From Microvirga sp. BSC39 (GTDB lineage Bacteria; Pseudomonadota; Alphaproteobacteria; Rhizobiales; Beijerinckiaceae), in NCBI RefSeq assembly GCF_000739015.1, contig NZ_JPUG01000064.1:124001-188000 (forward strand): 64,000 nucleotides of DNA. Direction: 5' to 3'. A model generated the notes under the pieces. It ran no database searches. It was not told the DNA's origin and worked only from the letters and a program-made list of their open reading frames with translations. This document shows, piece after piece, positions 1 to 8,529 of this stretch; the first letter of the stretch is position 1, and every line of letters begins with the position of its first letter. The position numbers and the translations under genes were made by a program.

Positions 1-1181
1 GCAATTCCATCGAGATCAACACGACTCCGGACGGCGTGATCACGCTGACCTATACGGAGGTCGGCACCAACGAGCGCGTGCGCCGCGCCGTCGACCAGTC
101 CATCGAGGTCATCCGCCGCCGCGTGGATTCCACCGGCACTACCGAGCCCAGCATCCAGCGCCAGGGCGCCGACCGCGTGCTCGTCCAGGTTCCAGGTCTT
201 CAGGATCCGCAGCAGCTGAAGGCGCTGCTCGGCGAGACCGGCAACCTCGAGTTCCGCCTGCTTGCTCAGCAGGGCGCGACCGATGTGGATATGCTGCCGA
301 TGGAGGATGCCGGCGGCCAGCGCGTTCCGGTCGAGCGCCGGATTATTGCCGAGGGCGGCGATCTGACCGATGCCCAGCCGGCCTTCGATACGCAGACCAA
401 CCAGCCCATCGTCAATTTCCGCTTCAACATCCGCGGCGCGCAGCGTTTCGGACAGGCGACGACGGAGAACCTCGGGCGTCAGCTCGCCATCGTTCTCGAC
501 AATCGAGTGATCTCGGCACCGACGATCCAGTCGCCCATCACCGGAGGTTCGGGCCAGATCTCCGGCAGCTTCACGGTCGAGCAGGTGAACAATCTTGCCG
601 TGCTGCTCCGCTCCGGCGCGCTGCCGGCGAAGCTGACCATCGTCGAGGAGCGCACCGTCGGCCCGGGCCTCGGACGCGACTCCATCGAGGCCGGCAAGAT
701 GGCCACCTATGTGGCGGCCATCTTCGTGGTCATCTTCATGTTCGCCACCTATGGCCTCTTCGGTCTCTTCGCCAACATCGCGCTTCTCGTCCATGTGGGC
801 CTCATCTTCGGCCTCATGTCCGTGCTCGAAGCCACGCTGACCCTGCCGGGCATCGCCGGCATCGTGCTCACCATCGGCACGGCGGTCGATTCCAACGTGC
901 TGATCTACGAGCGCATCCGCGAGGAGGTGCGAGCCGGCCGGTCCATTGTTTCGGGCATTCAGGCGGGTTTCGACCGGGCTTTTGCCACCATCGTGGACTC
1001 CAACAGCACCATGGCCATCGCGGCGGTGATCCTGTTCTTCCTCGGCTCCGGCCCCGTGCGCGGCTTCGCTGTCGTGTTCATCCTCGGCATCCTGACGACG
1101 GTTCTCACCGCCGTGACCCTGACGCGCATGATGATCGCGCTCTGGTATCACTGGATGCGTCCCAAAGCTCTTCCGTTTTAA
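1..1181 (+). CDS. secD: Protein translocase subunit SecD (5' truncated by window edge)
   Basis: SecD is part of the SecDF-YajC membrane complex, which uses the proton-motive force to help complete Sec-dependent export. The frame is open to the left edge from base 3, so the N-terminus (first TM and part of the first periplasmic domain) is missing; about 390 of some 530 residues are here. The visible part holds the periplasmic region, with VRRRVDSTG-like RRRVD and FRFNIRGAQRFGQATTEN, and then the C-terminal membrane bundle with the family motif TAVDSNVLIYERIREE. A GTG at base 36 is an internal codon and not a credible start. secF follows 12 bases after the stop. Confidence 0.96.
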   Translation, partial: NSIEINTTPDGVITLTYTEVGTNERVRRAVDQSIEVIRRRVDSTGTTEPSIQRQGADRVLVQVPGLQDPQQLKALLGETGNLEFRLLAQQGATDVDMLPMEDAGGQRVPVERRIIAEGGDLTDAQPAFDTQTNQPIVNFRFNIRGAQRFGQATTENLGRQLAIVLDNRVISAPTIQSPITGGSGQISGSFTVEQVNNLAVLLRSGALPAKLTIVEERTVGPGLGRDSIEAGKMATYVAAIFVVIFMFATYGLFGLFANIALLVHVGLIFGLMSVLEATLTLPGIAGIVLTIGTAVDSNVLIYERIREEVRAGRSIVSGIQAGFDRAFATIVDSNSTMAIAAVILFFLGSGPVRGFAVVFILGILTTVLTAVTLTRMMIALWYHWMRPKALPF

Positions 1182-1193
1182 GGAGTGCGTATC

Positions 1194-2132
1194 GTGCGCC
1201 TCGTTCGCCTCTGGCCCGAAAACTCCCATTTCGACTTCATGCGCTTCAGGCGCTACTCGTTCCCGCTGTCGGCCGTCATCTCCATCCTGACGGCGGTGAT
1301 GCTCCTGGCCGGCGGCCTCAACTTCGGCATCGACTTCCAGGGCGGCACGCTCATGGAAATTCAGGCCAGGTCCGGCCGGGCCGATGTGGGCCAGATCCGG
1401 CAGACCGCCCAAAGCTTCGGCTTCGGCGACGTCGAGGTGCAGGAGTTCGGCACGGCCGGCGAAGTCTCGCTGCGCTTCCCCATCCAGGAGGGCGGCGAAG
1501 CCGCGCAGGCCGCCGTGGTGCAGAAGGCGCGCGACACGTTCAGCGCCGAGTACGACTTCCGCCGCGTCGAGACCGTGGGCCCGCGCGTCTCGGGCGAACT
1601 CGTGCAATCCGGCACCATCGGCGTCGTGCTCTCGGTCATCGCGGTGCTGTTCTATCTCTGGTTCCGCTTCGAGCGGGAGCTGGCGATGGCGTCCATTCTC
1701 GGCACGCTCCACGACATCGTGCTCACCATCGGGTTCTTCGTGATCACCGGCCACGAGTTCAACATGACCTCGATCGCCGCGATCCTGACCATCGTGGGCT
1801 ACTCGCTCAACGAAACCGTGGTGGTGTTCGACCGAACCCGCGAGCTGATGCGCCGCTACAAGACGATGCCCGCCGAGGAACTGCTGAACCTGTCGATCAA
1901 CAACACCATGTCCCGCACGATCATGACGGCGACCACGACCGCCCTTTCGCTGCTGGCGCTGGTGCTGTTCGGCGGCCAGGCGATCCAGGGCTTCGCCCAG
2001 GTCATGCTCTACGGCGTCGTCATCTGTACGTATTCGGCCATCTGCATCTCGTCTCCCATGCTGATCTATATCGGTCTGCGCGGATCGGAGACCGTGAAGG
2101 TTCCGGAGGGCAGGGCCGCCGCCGCGGAGTAG
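1194..2132 (+). CDS. secF: Protein translocase subunit SecF
   Basis: SecF is the partner of SecD in the accessory translocase complex. The protein has an N-terminal TM, the FGIDFQGGTLMEI motif of the periplasmic P1-type domain, and a C-terminal five-TM bundle with the signature SLNETVVVFDRTRE. Two in-frame GTG starts exist: 1185, directly on the AAGGAG sequence, and 1194, nine bases past it. The second has a workable Shine-Dalgarno spacing and is chosen, giving 312 residues. The gene is co-transcribed with secD and followed four bases later by the Mth938-domain gene. Confidence 0.96.
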   Translation: MRLVRLWPENSHFDFMRFRRYSFPLSAVISILTAVMLLAGGLNFGIDFQGGTLMEIQARSGRADVGQIRQTAQSFGFGDVEVQEFGTAGEVSLRFPIQEGGEAAQAAVVQKARDTFSAEYDFRRVETVGPRVSGELVQSGTIGVVLSVIAVLFYLWFRFERELAMASILGTLHDIVLTIGFFVITGHEFNMTSIAAILTIVGYSLNETVVVFDRTRELMRRYKTMPAEELLNLSINNTMSRTIMTATTTALSLLALVLFGGQAIQGFAQVMLYGVVICTYSAICISSPMLIYIGLRGSETVKVPEGRAAAAE

Positions 2133-2136
2133 GATC

Positions 2137-2523
2137 ATGAGCTCTGGCCGCGTTTACGATGGTTTTCTGCCGGGCCGCTATCAGTTCGATGCCTATGGCA
2201 ATGGCGGCTTCCGCTTCGCGGACATGTCCCATCGCGGCTCTCTGCTCGCGCTGCCGTCAGGAGTCAGGGCTTGGCCGGTCGCCTCCATGGCCGACCTGAC
2301 CGACGAGGTGCTCGATCCGATCTTCGCCGAGGGCGATGCGCTCGACCTCCTGCTGTTCGGCACAGGCCTCGACATCGCAGCACTTCCCACTGCGTTCCGG
2401 GCGCGGTTTCGCGAAGCGGGGATCGGGATCGACGTGATGCAGACCGGCGCTGCGGCGCGCACCTACAATGTCCTGCTCGCCGAGAACCGCAAGGTTGGCG
2501 CCGCGCTGATCGCCGTCGCTTGA
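2137..2523 (+). CDS. Mth938-like domain protein (NDUFAF3 / DUF498 family)
   Basis: A 128-residue protein of the Mth938 family, whose mitochondrial member NDUFAF3 is a complex I assembly factor. The family pattern is visible: an N-terminal YGNGGFRFADMSHRGSLLALPSG segment of beta type, the central LLLFGTG motif, and the C-terminal DVMQTGAAARTYNVLLAE segment. It starts four bases after secF and ends one base before the next ATG, so it is translationally linked to both. No catalytic residues are known for the family. A role in complex I assembly is inferred from homology and from the NDUFAF6-like neighbour. Confidence 0.88.
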   Translation: MSSGRVYDGFLPGRYQFDAYGNGGFRFADMSHRGSLLALPSGVRAWPVASMADLTDEVLDPIFAEGDALDLLLFGTGLDIAALPTAFRARFREAGIGIDVMQTGAAARTYNVLLAENRKVGAALIAVA

Positions 2524-2524
2524 G

Positions 2525-3367
2525 ATGGCGGGAGCGATCTCCAACTTCGCCCATTGCGAGGCGCTCGTGCGCGAGGCCGATCCGGATCGCTACTGGGCGA
2601 GCCTCTTCGCGCCCGCCGAGAAGCGCCCGCATCTCTACGCGCTCTATGCCTTCAATTTCGAGATCGCCCGTGTCCGCGAGGCGGTGCGCGAGGCGCTCGT
2701 CGGCGAGATCCGCCTGCAATGGTGGCGCGATGCCCTGCAGGGCGAAGCGCGGGGCGATGTGCGGTCCAATCCCGTGGCGGCTGCGCTCGACGACACCATC
2801 GTCCAGTTCCGCCTGCCGCGCCAGTCGCTGGTCGACCTGATCGATGCGAGGATCTTCGATCTCTACGAGGATCCGATGCCGAGCCTCAACGACCTGGAAG
2901 GCTATTGCGGCGAGACCTCCTCCAGCCTGATCCAGCTCTCGAGCCTCATCCTCTCCGACGGCACGAATCCCGGCACCGCCGATGCGGCCGGACATGCCGG
3001 CGTGGCCTATGCCATCGCAGGCTTGCTGCGCGCCTTCCCGATCCATGCGCGCCAAGGCCAGGTGTACGTGCCGGCGGATATCCTGACGAAGCACGGCGTC
3101 GTGCGGGAGGACATCGTCACGGGGCGCGGCGGACCTGGGCTCAAGGGTGCGCTCGCCGATCTGCGCGCCGTCGCCCGCAGGCATCTCGAGCAGGCGCGGG
3201 CGCTGCGCACCACGATCCCGAACGCCGCCAAGCCGGCCTTCCAGCCGGTTGCGCTGGTGGAGCCTTATCTCAGGGCCATGGATCGGCGGGACTACGATCC
3301 GTTCCATACGGTGGTGGAAGTGCCGCAATGGCGGCGGATCTGGTCGCTCTGGCGTGGGCCGTTTTAG
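2525..3367 (+). CDS. Squalene/phytoene synthase-fold protein, NDUFAF6-like
   Basis: A 280-residue all-helical protein of the squalene/phytoene synthase superfamily. Where true prenyl synthases carry a DDxxD motif, this one reads LYAFNFEIARVREAVRE, and the second Asp motif is also not preserved, so prenyl-transferase activity is unlikely. That pattern, the IRLQWWRDAL motif and the GYCGETSSSLIQL segment fit the NDUFAF6-type branch involved in complex I assembly. The ATG lies one base after the stop of the Mth938-domain gene. The pairing of homologues of two mitochondrial complex I assembly factors in one operon supports the functional call, which remains inference. Confidence 0.85.
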   Translation: MAGAISNFAHCEALVREADPDRYWASLFAPAEKRPHLYALYAFNFEIARVREAVREALVGEIRLQWWRDALQGEARGDVRSNPVAAALDDTIVQFRLPRQSLVDLIDARIFDLYEDPMPSLNDLEGYCGETSSSLIQLSSLILSDGTNPGTADAAGHAGVAYAIAGLLRAFPIHARQGQVYVPADILTKHGVVREDIVTGRGGPGLKGALADLRAVARRHLEQARALRTTIPNAAKPAFQPVALVEPYLRAMDRRDYDPFHTVVEVPQWRRIWSLWRGPF

Positions 3368-3383
3368 AAGTCGCCACTCTCCA

Positions 3384-3600
3384 TTGTCATCCCGGACGAA
3401 GCGCAGCGAAGATCCGGGATCGTTGGACCATTGTAGCAATGTCATTCCGGGGCCGCGCAGCGGAGCCCGACCCGAAGGGCCGCGCCGAAGGCGTGGAAAT
3501 CCATAACCACTGACGATGCAGAAAGAGTGCGACGCTGACCGCCTCTTCTTCAGACCCCGTGCTTATGGATCCCCCCCTTCGCGGGGATGACAGCGTTGAG
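3384..3600. repeat. Cluster of dispersed intergenic palindromes (GTCATCCCGG type)
   Basis: The 298-bp space between the convergent squalene-synthase-like gene and trmFO holds no gene. It holds three copies or fragments of a short palindromic repeat: TGTCATCCCGGAC...GATCCGGGAT at about 3385-3421, GTCATTCCGGGGCCGCGCAG at about 3440-3460, and the opposite-facing form GGATCC...GCGGGGATGACA at about 3566-3593. Related copies occur near 30.6, 31.1-31.3, 38.9 and 40.1 kb in this window. They lie between genes and could act as RNA hairpins, possibly as transcription ends for the facing genes. Confidence 0.7.
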
Positions 3601-3665
3601 CTTCCCGCTCCAGGTCCTGCTCGCGATCCCGGATCGGCTCCACCGTCCGCGATGACGGTGTGTGA

Positions 3666-5084
3666 CTACTCCGCAGCCTGAGGCAGCGCACCGCCCGATA
3701 GCCATACCGCCAGATCAGCCCGCGCCCGGTCGGTCAGTGCCTTCTTCCGGGCAACCGCCTTGGCCGGCCCGCGCAGGCGCTTGCCGTCTTCGGCCTTCGG
3801 AGCCTGGGCCAGCGGCGGGAAGAGGCCGAAGTTGACGTTCATCGGCTGGAAGGAACGCGGCCCCTCGTCGATGGTCTCGATATGCCCGCCGGTGATGTGG
3901 TTGATGAGCGCGCCCAGCGCCGTGGTGTGGGGCAGAGGCTCGATCGGGCGGCCCAGGCGCTCGGCCGCGGCAAAGCGGCCGGTCATCAGGCCCACCGCCG
4001 CGCTCTCCACATAGCCCTCGCAGCCGGTGATCTGGCCGGCAAAGCGCAGGCGCGGCATCGCCTTCAGGCGAAGCGTCGGGTCGAGGAGCTTGGGCGAGTT
4101 GAGATAGGTGTTGCGGTGAATGCCGCCGAGGCGGGCGAACTCGGCATTCTCAAGGCCCGGGATCATGCGCAGGATCGCGCTCTGGGCGCCGTATTTCAGC
4201 TTGGTCTGGAAACCCACCATGTTGAACAGGGTGCCGAGCGCATTGTCCTGACGCAGCTGCACGATGGCGTAGGGTTTCTTGTCGGGATTGCCCGGATCGG
4301 TAAGGCCGACCGGCTTCATCGGTCCATGGCGCAGGGTCTCCCGGCCGCGCTCGGCCATCACCTCGATGGGCAGGCAGCCGTCGAAATAGGGGGTGTTGGC
4401 CTCCCATTCCTTGAACTCGGTCTTGTCGCCGGCAATCAGCGCATCGATGAAGGCCTCGTACTGCTCCCGGGTCATGGGGCAGTTGATGTAGTCCTTGCCC
4501 GTGCCGCCGGGCCCGACCTTGTCGTAGCGCGACTGGAACCAGGCGATGTCCATGTTGATGGACTCGCGGTAGACGATGGGCGCGATGGCGTCGAAGAAGG
4601 CCAGCGACGTCTCGCCCGTGAGATCGAGGATTGCCTGCGCCAAGGCCGGCGAGGTGAGGGGGCCGGTGGCAACGATCACCGAGGACCAATCCTCCGGCGG
4701 CAGGCCTGCGATCTCGCCCCGCTCGATGGTGATGAGGGGATGAGCCTCCAGGGCTGCCGTCACGGCCGCCGAGAAGCCGTCGCGGTCGACAGCCAGCGCA
4801 CCGCCGGCGGGCACCTGGTTGGCGTCGCCCTTGGCCATGATGAGAGAGCCGAGGGAGCGCATCTCCTGATGCAGCAGGCCGACCGCATTCGTCTCGGGGT
4901 CGTCCGAGCGGAACGAGTTCGAGCAGACGAGCTCGGCGAGGCCGTCGGTCTTGTGCGCATCGGTGCCGCGAACGGGGCGCATCTCATGTAGCACGACCGG
5001 AACGCCGGCCTGGGCGATCTGCCAGGCCGCTTCCGAACCGGCGAGGCCGCCGCCGATGACGTGGATGGGGTCGAGTTTGCTCAT
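3666..5084 (-). CDS. trmFO: FADH2-oxidizing methylenetetrahydrofolate-tRNA (m5U54) methyltransferase TrmFO
   Basis: TrmFO makes ribothymidine at position 54 of tRNA, using methylenetetrahydrofolate and FAD instead of SAM. The 472-residue protein begins [20 protein letters not shown] with the FAD-binding glycine motif at its extreme N-terminus. It also carries the [11 protein letters not shown] segment and [12 protein letters not shown], which hold the conserved cysteines, and the C-terminal [14 protein letters not shown] motif. The frame is open further upstream to 5216, but the residues before MSKLDP do not look like family sequence, so the start is placed at 5084. It is monocistronic and faces the NDUFAF6-like gene. 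Confidence 0.95.
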   Translation of the reverse strand: MSKLDPIHVIGGGLAGSEAAWQIAQAGVPVVLHEMRPVRGTDAHKTDGLAELVCSNSFRSDDPETNAVGLLHQEMRSLGSLIMAKGDANQVPAGGALAVDRDGFSAAVTAALEAHPLITIERGEIAGLPPEDWSSVIVATGPLTSPALAQAILDLTGETSLAFFDAIAPIVYRESINMDIAWFQSRYDKVGPGGTGKDYINCPMTREQYEAFIDALIAGDKTEFKEWEANTPYFDGCLPIEVMAERGRETLRHGPMKPVGLTDPGNPDKKPYAIVQLRQDNALGTLFNMVGFQTKLKYGAQSAILRMIPGLENAEFARLGGIHRNTYLNSPKLLDPTLRLKAMPRLRFAGQITGCEGYVESAAVGLMTGRFAAAERLGRPIEPLPHTTALGALINHITGGHIETIDEGPRSFQPMNVNFGLFPPLAQAPKAEDGKRLRGPAKAVARKKALTDRARADLAVWLSGGALPQAAE

Positions 5085-5237
5085 GCGCCTGAAGTAGCGA
5101 GCGGCGATGGGGCAATCAACCATAATCTCAAAGGGAAAAAGGCCCTGACTCTGAGGCCGAATGCCACGAGAGGGCACGACCGCCCGGCGATCATGCCCTC
5201 CCGACAATCCTCTCATGCGAGGGTCAGAGTGTTCGCC

Positions 5238-5810
5238 TTACAAGATCAGGAAGCAATCGGCCGACAGAGCCGTGCCCGCCTTGAACTGCGCGAACTGGAT
5301 TGCGGCGCCGGCGCCGTTGCCGTCCGCGTCGTAATACAGGGCGCCTGTCGCTTTGTCGTAGACGAGGCGATCGTCCGCATCCTTAGCGCTCTTGCCGATC
5401 CAGAAATTCGAGGCGGCAAGCGGGCCGCTGTCCCTGGCGTCTGGGTCGACGGGTTGCTTCGGTGAAACCTCAAGGTCCTCGAACACATAGGCGTTCAGGA
5501 TGATCTTCTCGCCGATCTTGCTCCTGAAGTCGGTCACCCGGTCGATGCTCTTGCCCAGGTCTCCACCGAGCCCGAACGTATCCACGCCGGATCCGCCCGT
5601 TAGAACGTCGTTCCCAGCGCCGCCGCTGATAAGATCGTTTCCGGCGCCGCCGTTCAGAGTGTCATCGCCGCCGCCGCCGCCCAGATGATCATCGGCCCTG
5701 GTTCCCAAGATCCTGTCGTCGGCGGAATCGGCCTTGAAGATCAACCCGTCACCAACGAACTTCAGTCCGAACGGTGAATAGCCCTTGGTGCTGATTTTCT
5801 TGTAAGCCAT
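5238..5810 (-). CDS. Small RTX calcium-binding protein, probably type I secreted
   Basis: A 190-residue acidic protein. Residues about 33-75 hold glycine/aspartate nonapeptide repeats (DDTLNGGAGNDLISGGAGND) that bind calcium as a parallel beta-roll. There is no Sec signal peptide. The last 45 residues (KSAKDADDRLVYDKATGALY...FKAGTALSADCFLIL) resemble the tails of the RTX proteins at 11798-13534 and 24213-25547, which suggests a shared type I secretion signal. The start at 5810 has GGAG six bases upstream; another ATG at 5822 is less likely. No enzymatic domain is visible and no ABC exporter is encoded nearby. Confidence 0.8.
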   Translation of the reverse strand: MAYKKISTKGYSPFGLKFVGDGLIFKADSADDRILGTRADDHLGGGGGDDTLNGGAGNDLISGGAGNDVLTGGSGVDTFGLGGDLGKSIDRVTDFRSKIGEKIILNAYVFEDLEVSPKQPVDPDARDSGPLAASNFWIGKSAKDADDRLVYDKATGALYYDADGNGAGAAIQFAQFKAGTALSADCFLIL

Positions 5811-6036
5811 TGTCGTCTCCATTGAATATTGCTGTTGTTGCCCTCGCCGTGGAACATCCTTTTAACCGCGAGGATCGCAGCGAAATAACGTTGCAAATAG
5901 ACGCTTCAATGGACTGGGTCGGGCAAAGCTTGGCCATGCACAGGCCGGTGGTTTAGGCTGTGCGAAATGTTACATAACGGCCCAGCTGACGATCCGGGAG
6001 GGCAGTCAGCTCCGGTTCTTCAGGAGGACATCCAAT

Positions 6037-6795
6037 ATGCCAGTTCAGCGCCCGGTCGTTCTTGTTACCGGCGGAAGCCGCGGCATAGGGGCTGCGGTGG
6101 CGCGGCTCGCGGCCGAGCGCGGCTATGATGTCGCCATCACCTTCCGCTCGGAACGCGAGGCTGCCGAGCAGGTTCTTGCCGCCTGCCACAATGCCGGCGC
6201 GAAAGCTGTGGCCTGCCAGGGCGACGTCTCCGTCGAAGCCGACGTGGTCCGCCTGTTCGAAGAGACCGAGGCGGCTCTGGGGCCGATCTCGCATGTGGTC
6301 AACAACGCAGGGATTACCGGCAAGTCCAGCAAGCTGGCACAGAGCTCCGCCGAAACGATCCGGGCCTGCATCGACATCAATGTCCTGGGTGCCCTGTGGG
6401 TGGCCCGCGAGGCCGCTCGCCGGCTGCCGACGAGCCCCGATGACGGTGCAAGGACCATCGTCAACATCTCGTCGGTCGCAGCCTCCCTCGGCAGTCCGAA
6501 CGAGTATGTTTGGTATGCAGCCTCGAAGGGTGCCATCGACTCGCTGACGATCGGGATGGCCAAGGAGCTGGCCCCGGAAGGCATCCGGGTCAATGCGGTT
6601 TCCCCCGGCATGACCAAAACGGAGATCCATGAGCGCAGCACCCAGGATGCCGGGCGCCTGGAGCGGCTGAGGCCGAATATTCCGCTCGGCCGGATCGGCG
6701 AGCCGGAGGAGGTTGCCGAAGCGGTGCTGTTTCTAATGTCGGATGCCGCGGCCTACATCACGGGCGCCAACGTGCCGGTTTCCGGCGGCCGCTGA
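6037..6795 (+). CDS. SDR-family NAD(P)-dependent oxidoreductase
   Basis: A classical short-chain dehydrogenase/reductase of 252 residues. The nucleotide motif TGGSRGIG is at residues 11-18, NNAG at about 90, a catalytic Ser in NISSVAAS, and the YAASKGA motif with the active-site Tyr and Lys at about 160. The C-terminal ITGANVPVSGGR is typical. The FabG-like pattern and a basic residue after the first strand suggest NADPH use, but the substrate cannot be told. A strong AGGAGG lies upstream of the ATG. The gene stands alone and ends in a hairpin shared with the convergent DUF1127 gene. Confidence 0.92.
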   Translation: MPVQRPVVLVTGGSRGIGAAVARLAAERGYDVAITFRSEREAAEQVLAACHNAGAKAVACQGDVSVEADVVRLFEETEAALGPISHVVNNAGITGKSSKLAQSSAETIRACIDINVLGALWVAREAARRLPTSPDDGARTIVNISSVAASLGSPNEYVWYAASKGAIDSLTIGMAKELAPEGIRVNAVSPGMTKTEIHERSTQDAGRLERLRPNIPLGRIGEPEEVAEAVLFLMSDAAAYITGANVPVSGGR

Positions 6796-6814
6796 AGGTC
6801 TCCAGACAAGCGAA

Positions 6815-6835
6815 CGCCCGCCAAAAGGGCGGGCG
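6815..6835. terminator. Bidirectional hairpin between the SDR and DUF1127 genes
   Basis: CGCCCGCC / GGCGGGCG forms an 8-bp GC stem with a short A-rich loop, between two convergent genes. There is no clean U-tract on either strand, so efficiency is uncertain. Confidence 0.55.
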
Positions 6836-6864
6836 AGGGCCTTATGCTGCAATGCAGCAGAAAT

Positions 6865-7020
6865 TTACGCGGCAGCGTGCTCGCGAGCGATGTTCTCGAT
6901 CTGGAAGCGGGAGATGCCGAGATCGTCGAGCTCGCGGTCGGAGAGGAGCGAAAGCTCGCGGACCGTTTCGCGATAACGCATATAAGAGCGGACTTTAGAA
7001 AGAATGTAAGACACGAACAT
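6865..7020 (-). CDS. DUF1127 small basic protein
   Basis: A 51-residue protein running MFVSYILSKVRSYMRYRETV and then RELSLLSDRELDDLGISR, which is the DUF1127 signature (L-x-L-x-D-R-E-L-x-D-[LI]-G-[IL]-x-R). It is read directly from the reverse strand and is shorter than most ORF finders report. In Agrobacterium and Rhodobacter such proteins have been linked to RNA turnover, phosphate and growth-phase control; the exact role here is not known. The upstream region carries repeated and palindromic elements (7074-7104 and 7134-7154) that may regulate it. Confidence 0.85.
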   Translation of the reverse strand: MFVSYILSKVRSYMRYRETVRELSLLSDRELDDLGISRFQIENIAREHAAA

Positions 7021-7073
7021 GGAAAACTCCTCATCAGTGACCGACCCCTGTGGCCGGTGGCTTTTGTTCTTGC

Positions 7074-7104
7074 GTGTGCAGTGGGGATATAAGTGTGTGC
7101 AGTG
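7074..7104. promoter_or_regulatory. Direct repeat GTGTGCAGTG at 21-bp pitch upstream of the DUF1127 gene
   Basis: Two perfect copies of GTGTGCAGTG occur at 7074-7083 and 7095-7104, two helical turns apart, 54 to 84 bases upstream of the DUF1127 start. An AT-rich TTATAT lies between them on the reverse strand. This layout suits binding of an activator or repressor on one face of the helix. The protein that binds is unknown. Confidence 0.4.
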
Positions 7105-7133
7105 CCGAAGAGGAGCGGTAATAATGTAGGGCT

Positions 7134-7154
7134 GTTATGCTTTAGTAGCATAAC
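7134..7154. promoter_or_regulatory. Interrupted palindrome GTTATGCT-N5-AGCATAAC
   Basis: A perfect 8-bp inverted repeat with a 5-bp spacer, 114 bases upstream of the DUF1127 gene and 339 bases upstream of the secreted-protein gene at 7493. It looks like an operator for a dimeric regulator. A hairpin function in RNA is also possible. Confidence 0.4.
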
Positions 7155-7492
7155 GAGCTAACGACAGGTTAACCGGAGCGCTCATCAGACATGGCTCCTT
7201 CCGGTCAGGCCGTGTGCCCGGCGTGTTTTCCCGCGGCAACCCGAAACATGGCCGTGTTGACGACCGACAAGCAAAGGCCGCGCGCCTGGCCCTCTGCGCT
7301 CTTCGGGAGTGGTTGCCCTCTAAACTCAGGATCCGATGCTTCCATAAGCATAGATGCGCCTCTGTGGCATTTTGAACAAATGTTCATGTTGCTGCATGAC
7401 TTCACGGATATCCGGAGTTACTTCCGGGTCGTTGGAACAGTCTCCAAAGGTCTGCGTTCACCCCGCACCTTTACAGTAATGGAGATGGTTCC
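7155..7492. other. Intergenic region without a credible gene
   Basis: This stretch separates the DUF1127 gene from the gene at 7493. An open frame on the plus strand from 7191 has no ribosome binding site, no recognisable protein features, and overlaps the start of the next gene. The region ends with the leader of the secreted-protein gene. I see no tRNA or recognisable RNA motif. Confidence 0.5.
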
Positions 7493-8311
7493 GTGAAGAA
7501 AATCGCCCTTGGAGCCGCCCTTCTCTTGTTGAGCAGCGCGGCCTATGCCCAGACATCGACCCAGACCAACACGAGCACGAGCACGACCTCCCAGTCGCAA
7601 TCTTCGGACTCGAACAATCTCCTGCGTAACCAGTCCGGGACCAGCAACCGCACCGAGACCACCGGCGCGACCCGCAGCGAAACCTCGGGGCAGACCAGCG
7701 TCCGCACCCGCGAGGAGGGCAGCACCCGTGTCGGCGTCGGCATCGAGACCCGCGAGCGGTCCGGTGTATCCGTTCGCTCCCGCACGGTGCGCGAAGTCGA
7801 GGAGCCGAGCGTCTCCGTCACTCGCCGCCGCAGCGTGACCACCATCGAGGAGCCGGATACCGAGGTGCGCCGCACGGTGGTCAAGAAGAAGCCCACCAAG
7901 AAGGTCGCGGTAAAGAAGACGAAGAAGTCCAACAAGGTCGTTATGAAGAAGCGCCGCTATCAGGTCGTGGACGAGCCGGTGGAGGTCCGTCGCCGGACCG
8001 TGCGCCGCTACGAGGAAGTCAACGAGCCCAGCGTTTCCGTCAACCGCCGCACGACGATCCGCCGGACTCAGGACACCTCGCCGAGCGTCGGCGTGTCCGT
8101 GGAGCAGCGTCGTTCCAATGACGTGAACGTTTCTACCAGCCGGACCCGTTCGAGCGCTCCGGAGACGACCGGCACCGTCTCGACCCGCAGCCGCACCGAC
8201 GTGAACAGCAACTCGGGCAGCAATACGTCTGGTTCGAGCACCAACTCCACGACCATCCGTCCGCAGCAGGGCGGTTCCTCGTCGGGGAGCAGCACCAGCA
8301 CCAGCGAGTAA
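7493..8311 (+). CDS. Secreted low-complexity Ser/Thr/Arg-rich protein with duplicated core
   Basis: A 272-residue protein of unknown function. Residues 1-19 form a Sec signal peptide ending AYA-Q. The mature part is nearly all Ser, Thr, Arg, Asn, Glu and Val. Two related blocks, EVEEPSVSVTRRRS and EVNEPSVSVNRRTT, flank a lysine-rich core (VKKKPTKKVAVKKTKKSNK). No Cys is present after the signal. It starts at GTG and ends in a strong terminator at 8332. The alternating charge suggests an intrinsically disordered envelope or surface protein that may bind polyanions; this is a guess from composition. Confidence 0.75.
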   Translation: MKKIALGAALLLLSSAAYAQTSTQTNTSTSTTSQSQSSDSNNLLRNQSGTSNRTETTGATRSETSGQTSVRTREEGSTRVGVGIETRERSGVSVRSRTVREVEEPSVSVTRRRSVTTIEEPDTEVRRTVVKKKPTKKVAVKKTKKSNKVVMKKRRYQVVDEPVEVRRRTVRRYEEVNEPSVSVNRRTTIRRTQDTSPSVGVSVEQRRSNDVNVSTSRTRSSAPETTGTVSTRSRTDVNSNSGSNTSGSSTNSTTIRPQQGGSSSGSSTSTSE

Positions 8312-8331
8312 GTTGGTCGCCAGGGTTTGAG

Positions 8332-8360
8332 AAAGAGGGCCGAACTGACGGCCCTCTTTT
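8332..8360 (+). terminator. Rho-independent terminator
   Basis: A perfect 11-bp stem AAAGAGGGCCG / CGGCCCTCTTT with a 6-base loop, followed by TTTT. It lies 21 bases after the stop of the secreted-protein gene. Confidence 0.85.
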
Positions 8361-8529
8361 GCTGTTCCTCCGTGATTTCGAAAGAAGAGATTAAGAGCAT
8401 ATGTGGCAAATGAGAAGATAAATGCTGCAATCTTGATGATTGAGCTAATCCAGTCTTCTGCCGAATTACGATTTTTGGAACCGTTCTCCCAGACAAAATT
8501 TATATACGAAACTGTTCTGGAGTAGATCT

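Noticed and set aside
7191..7496. 101-codon open frame before the secreted-protein gene
   Set aside because: It has no ribosome binding site, no protein-like pattern, and overlaps the start of a gene with a clear signal peptide.
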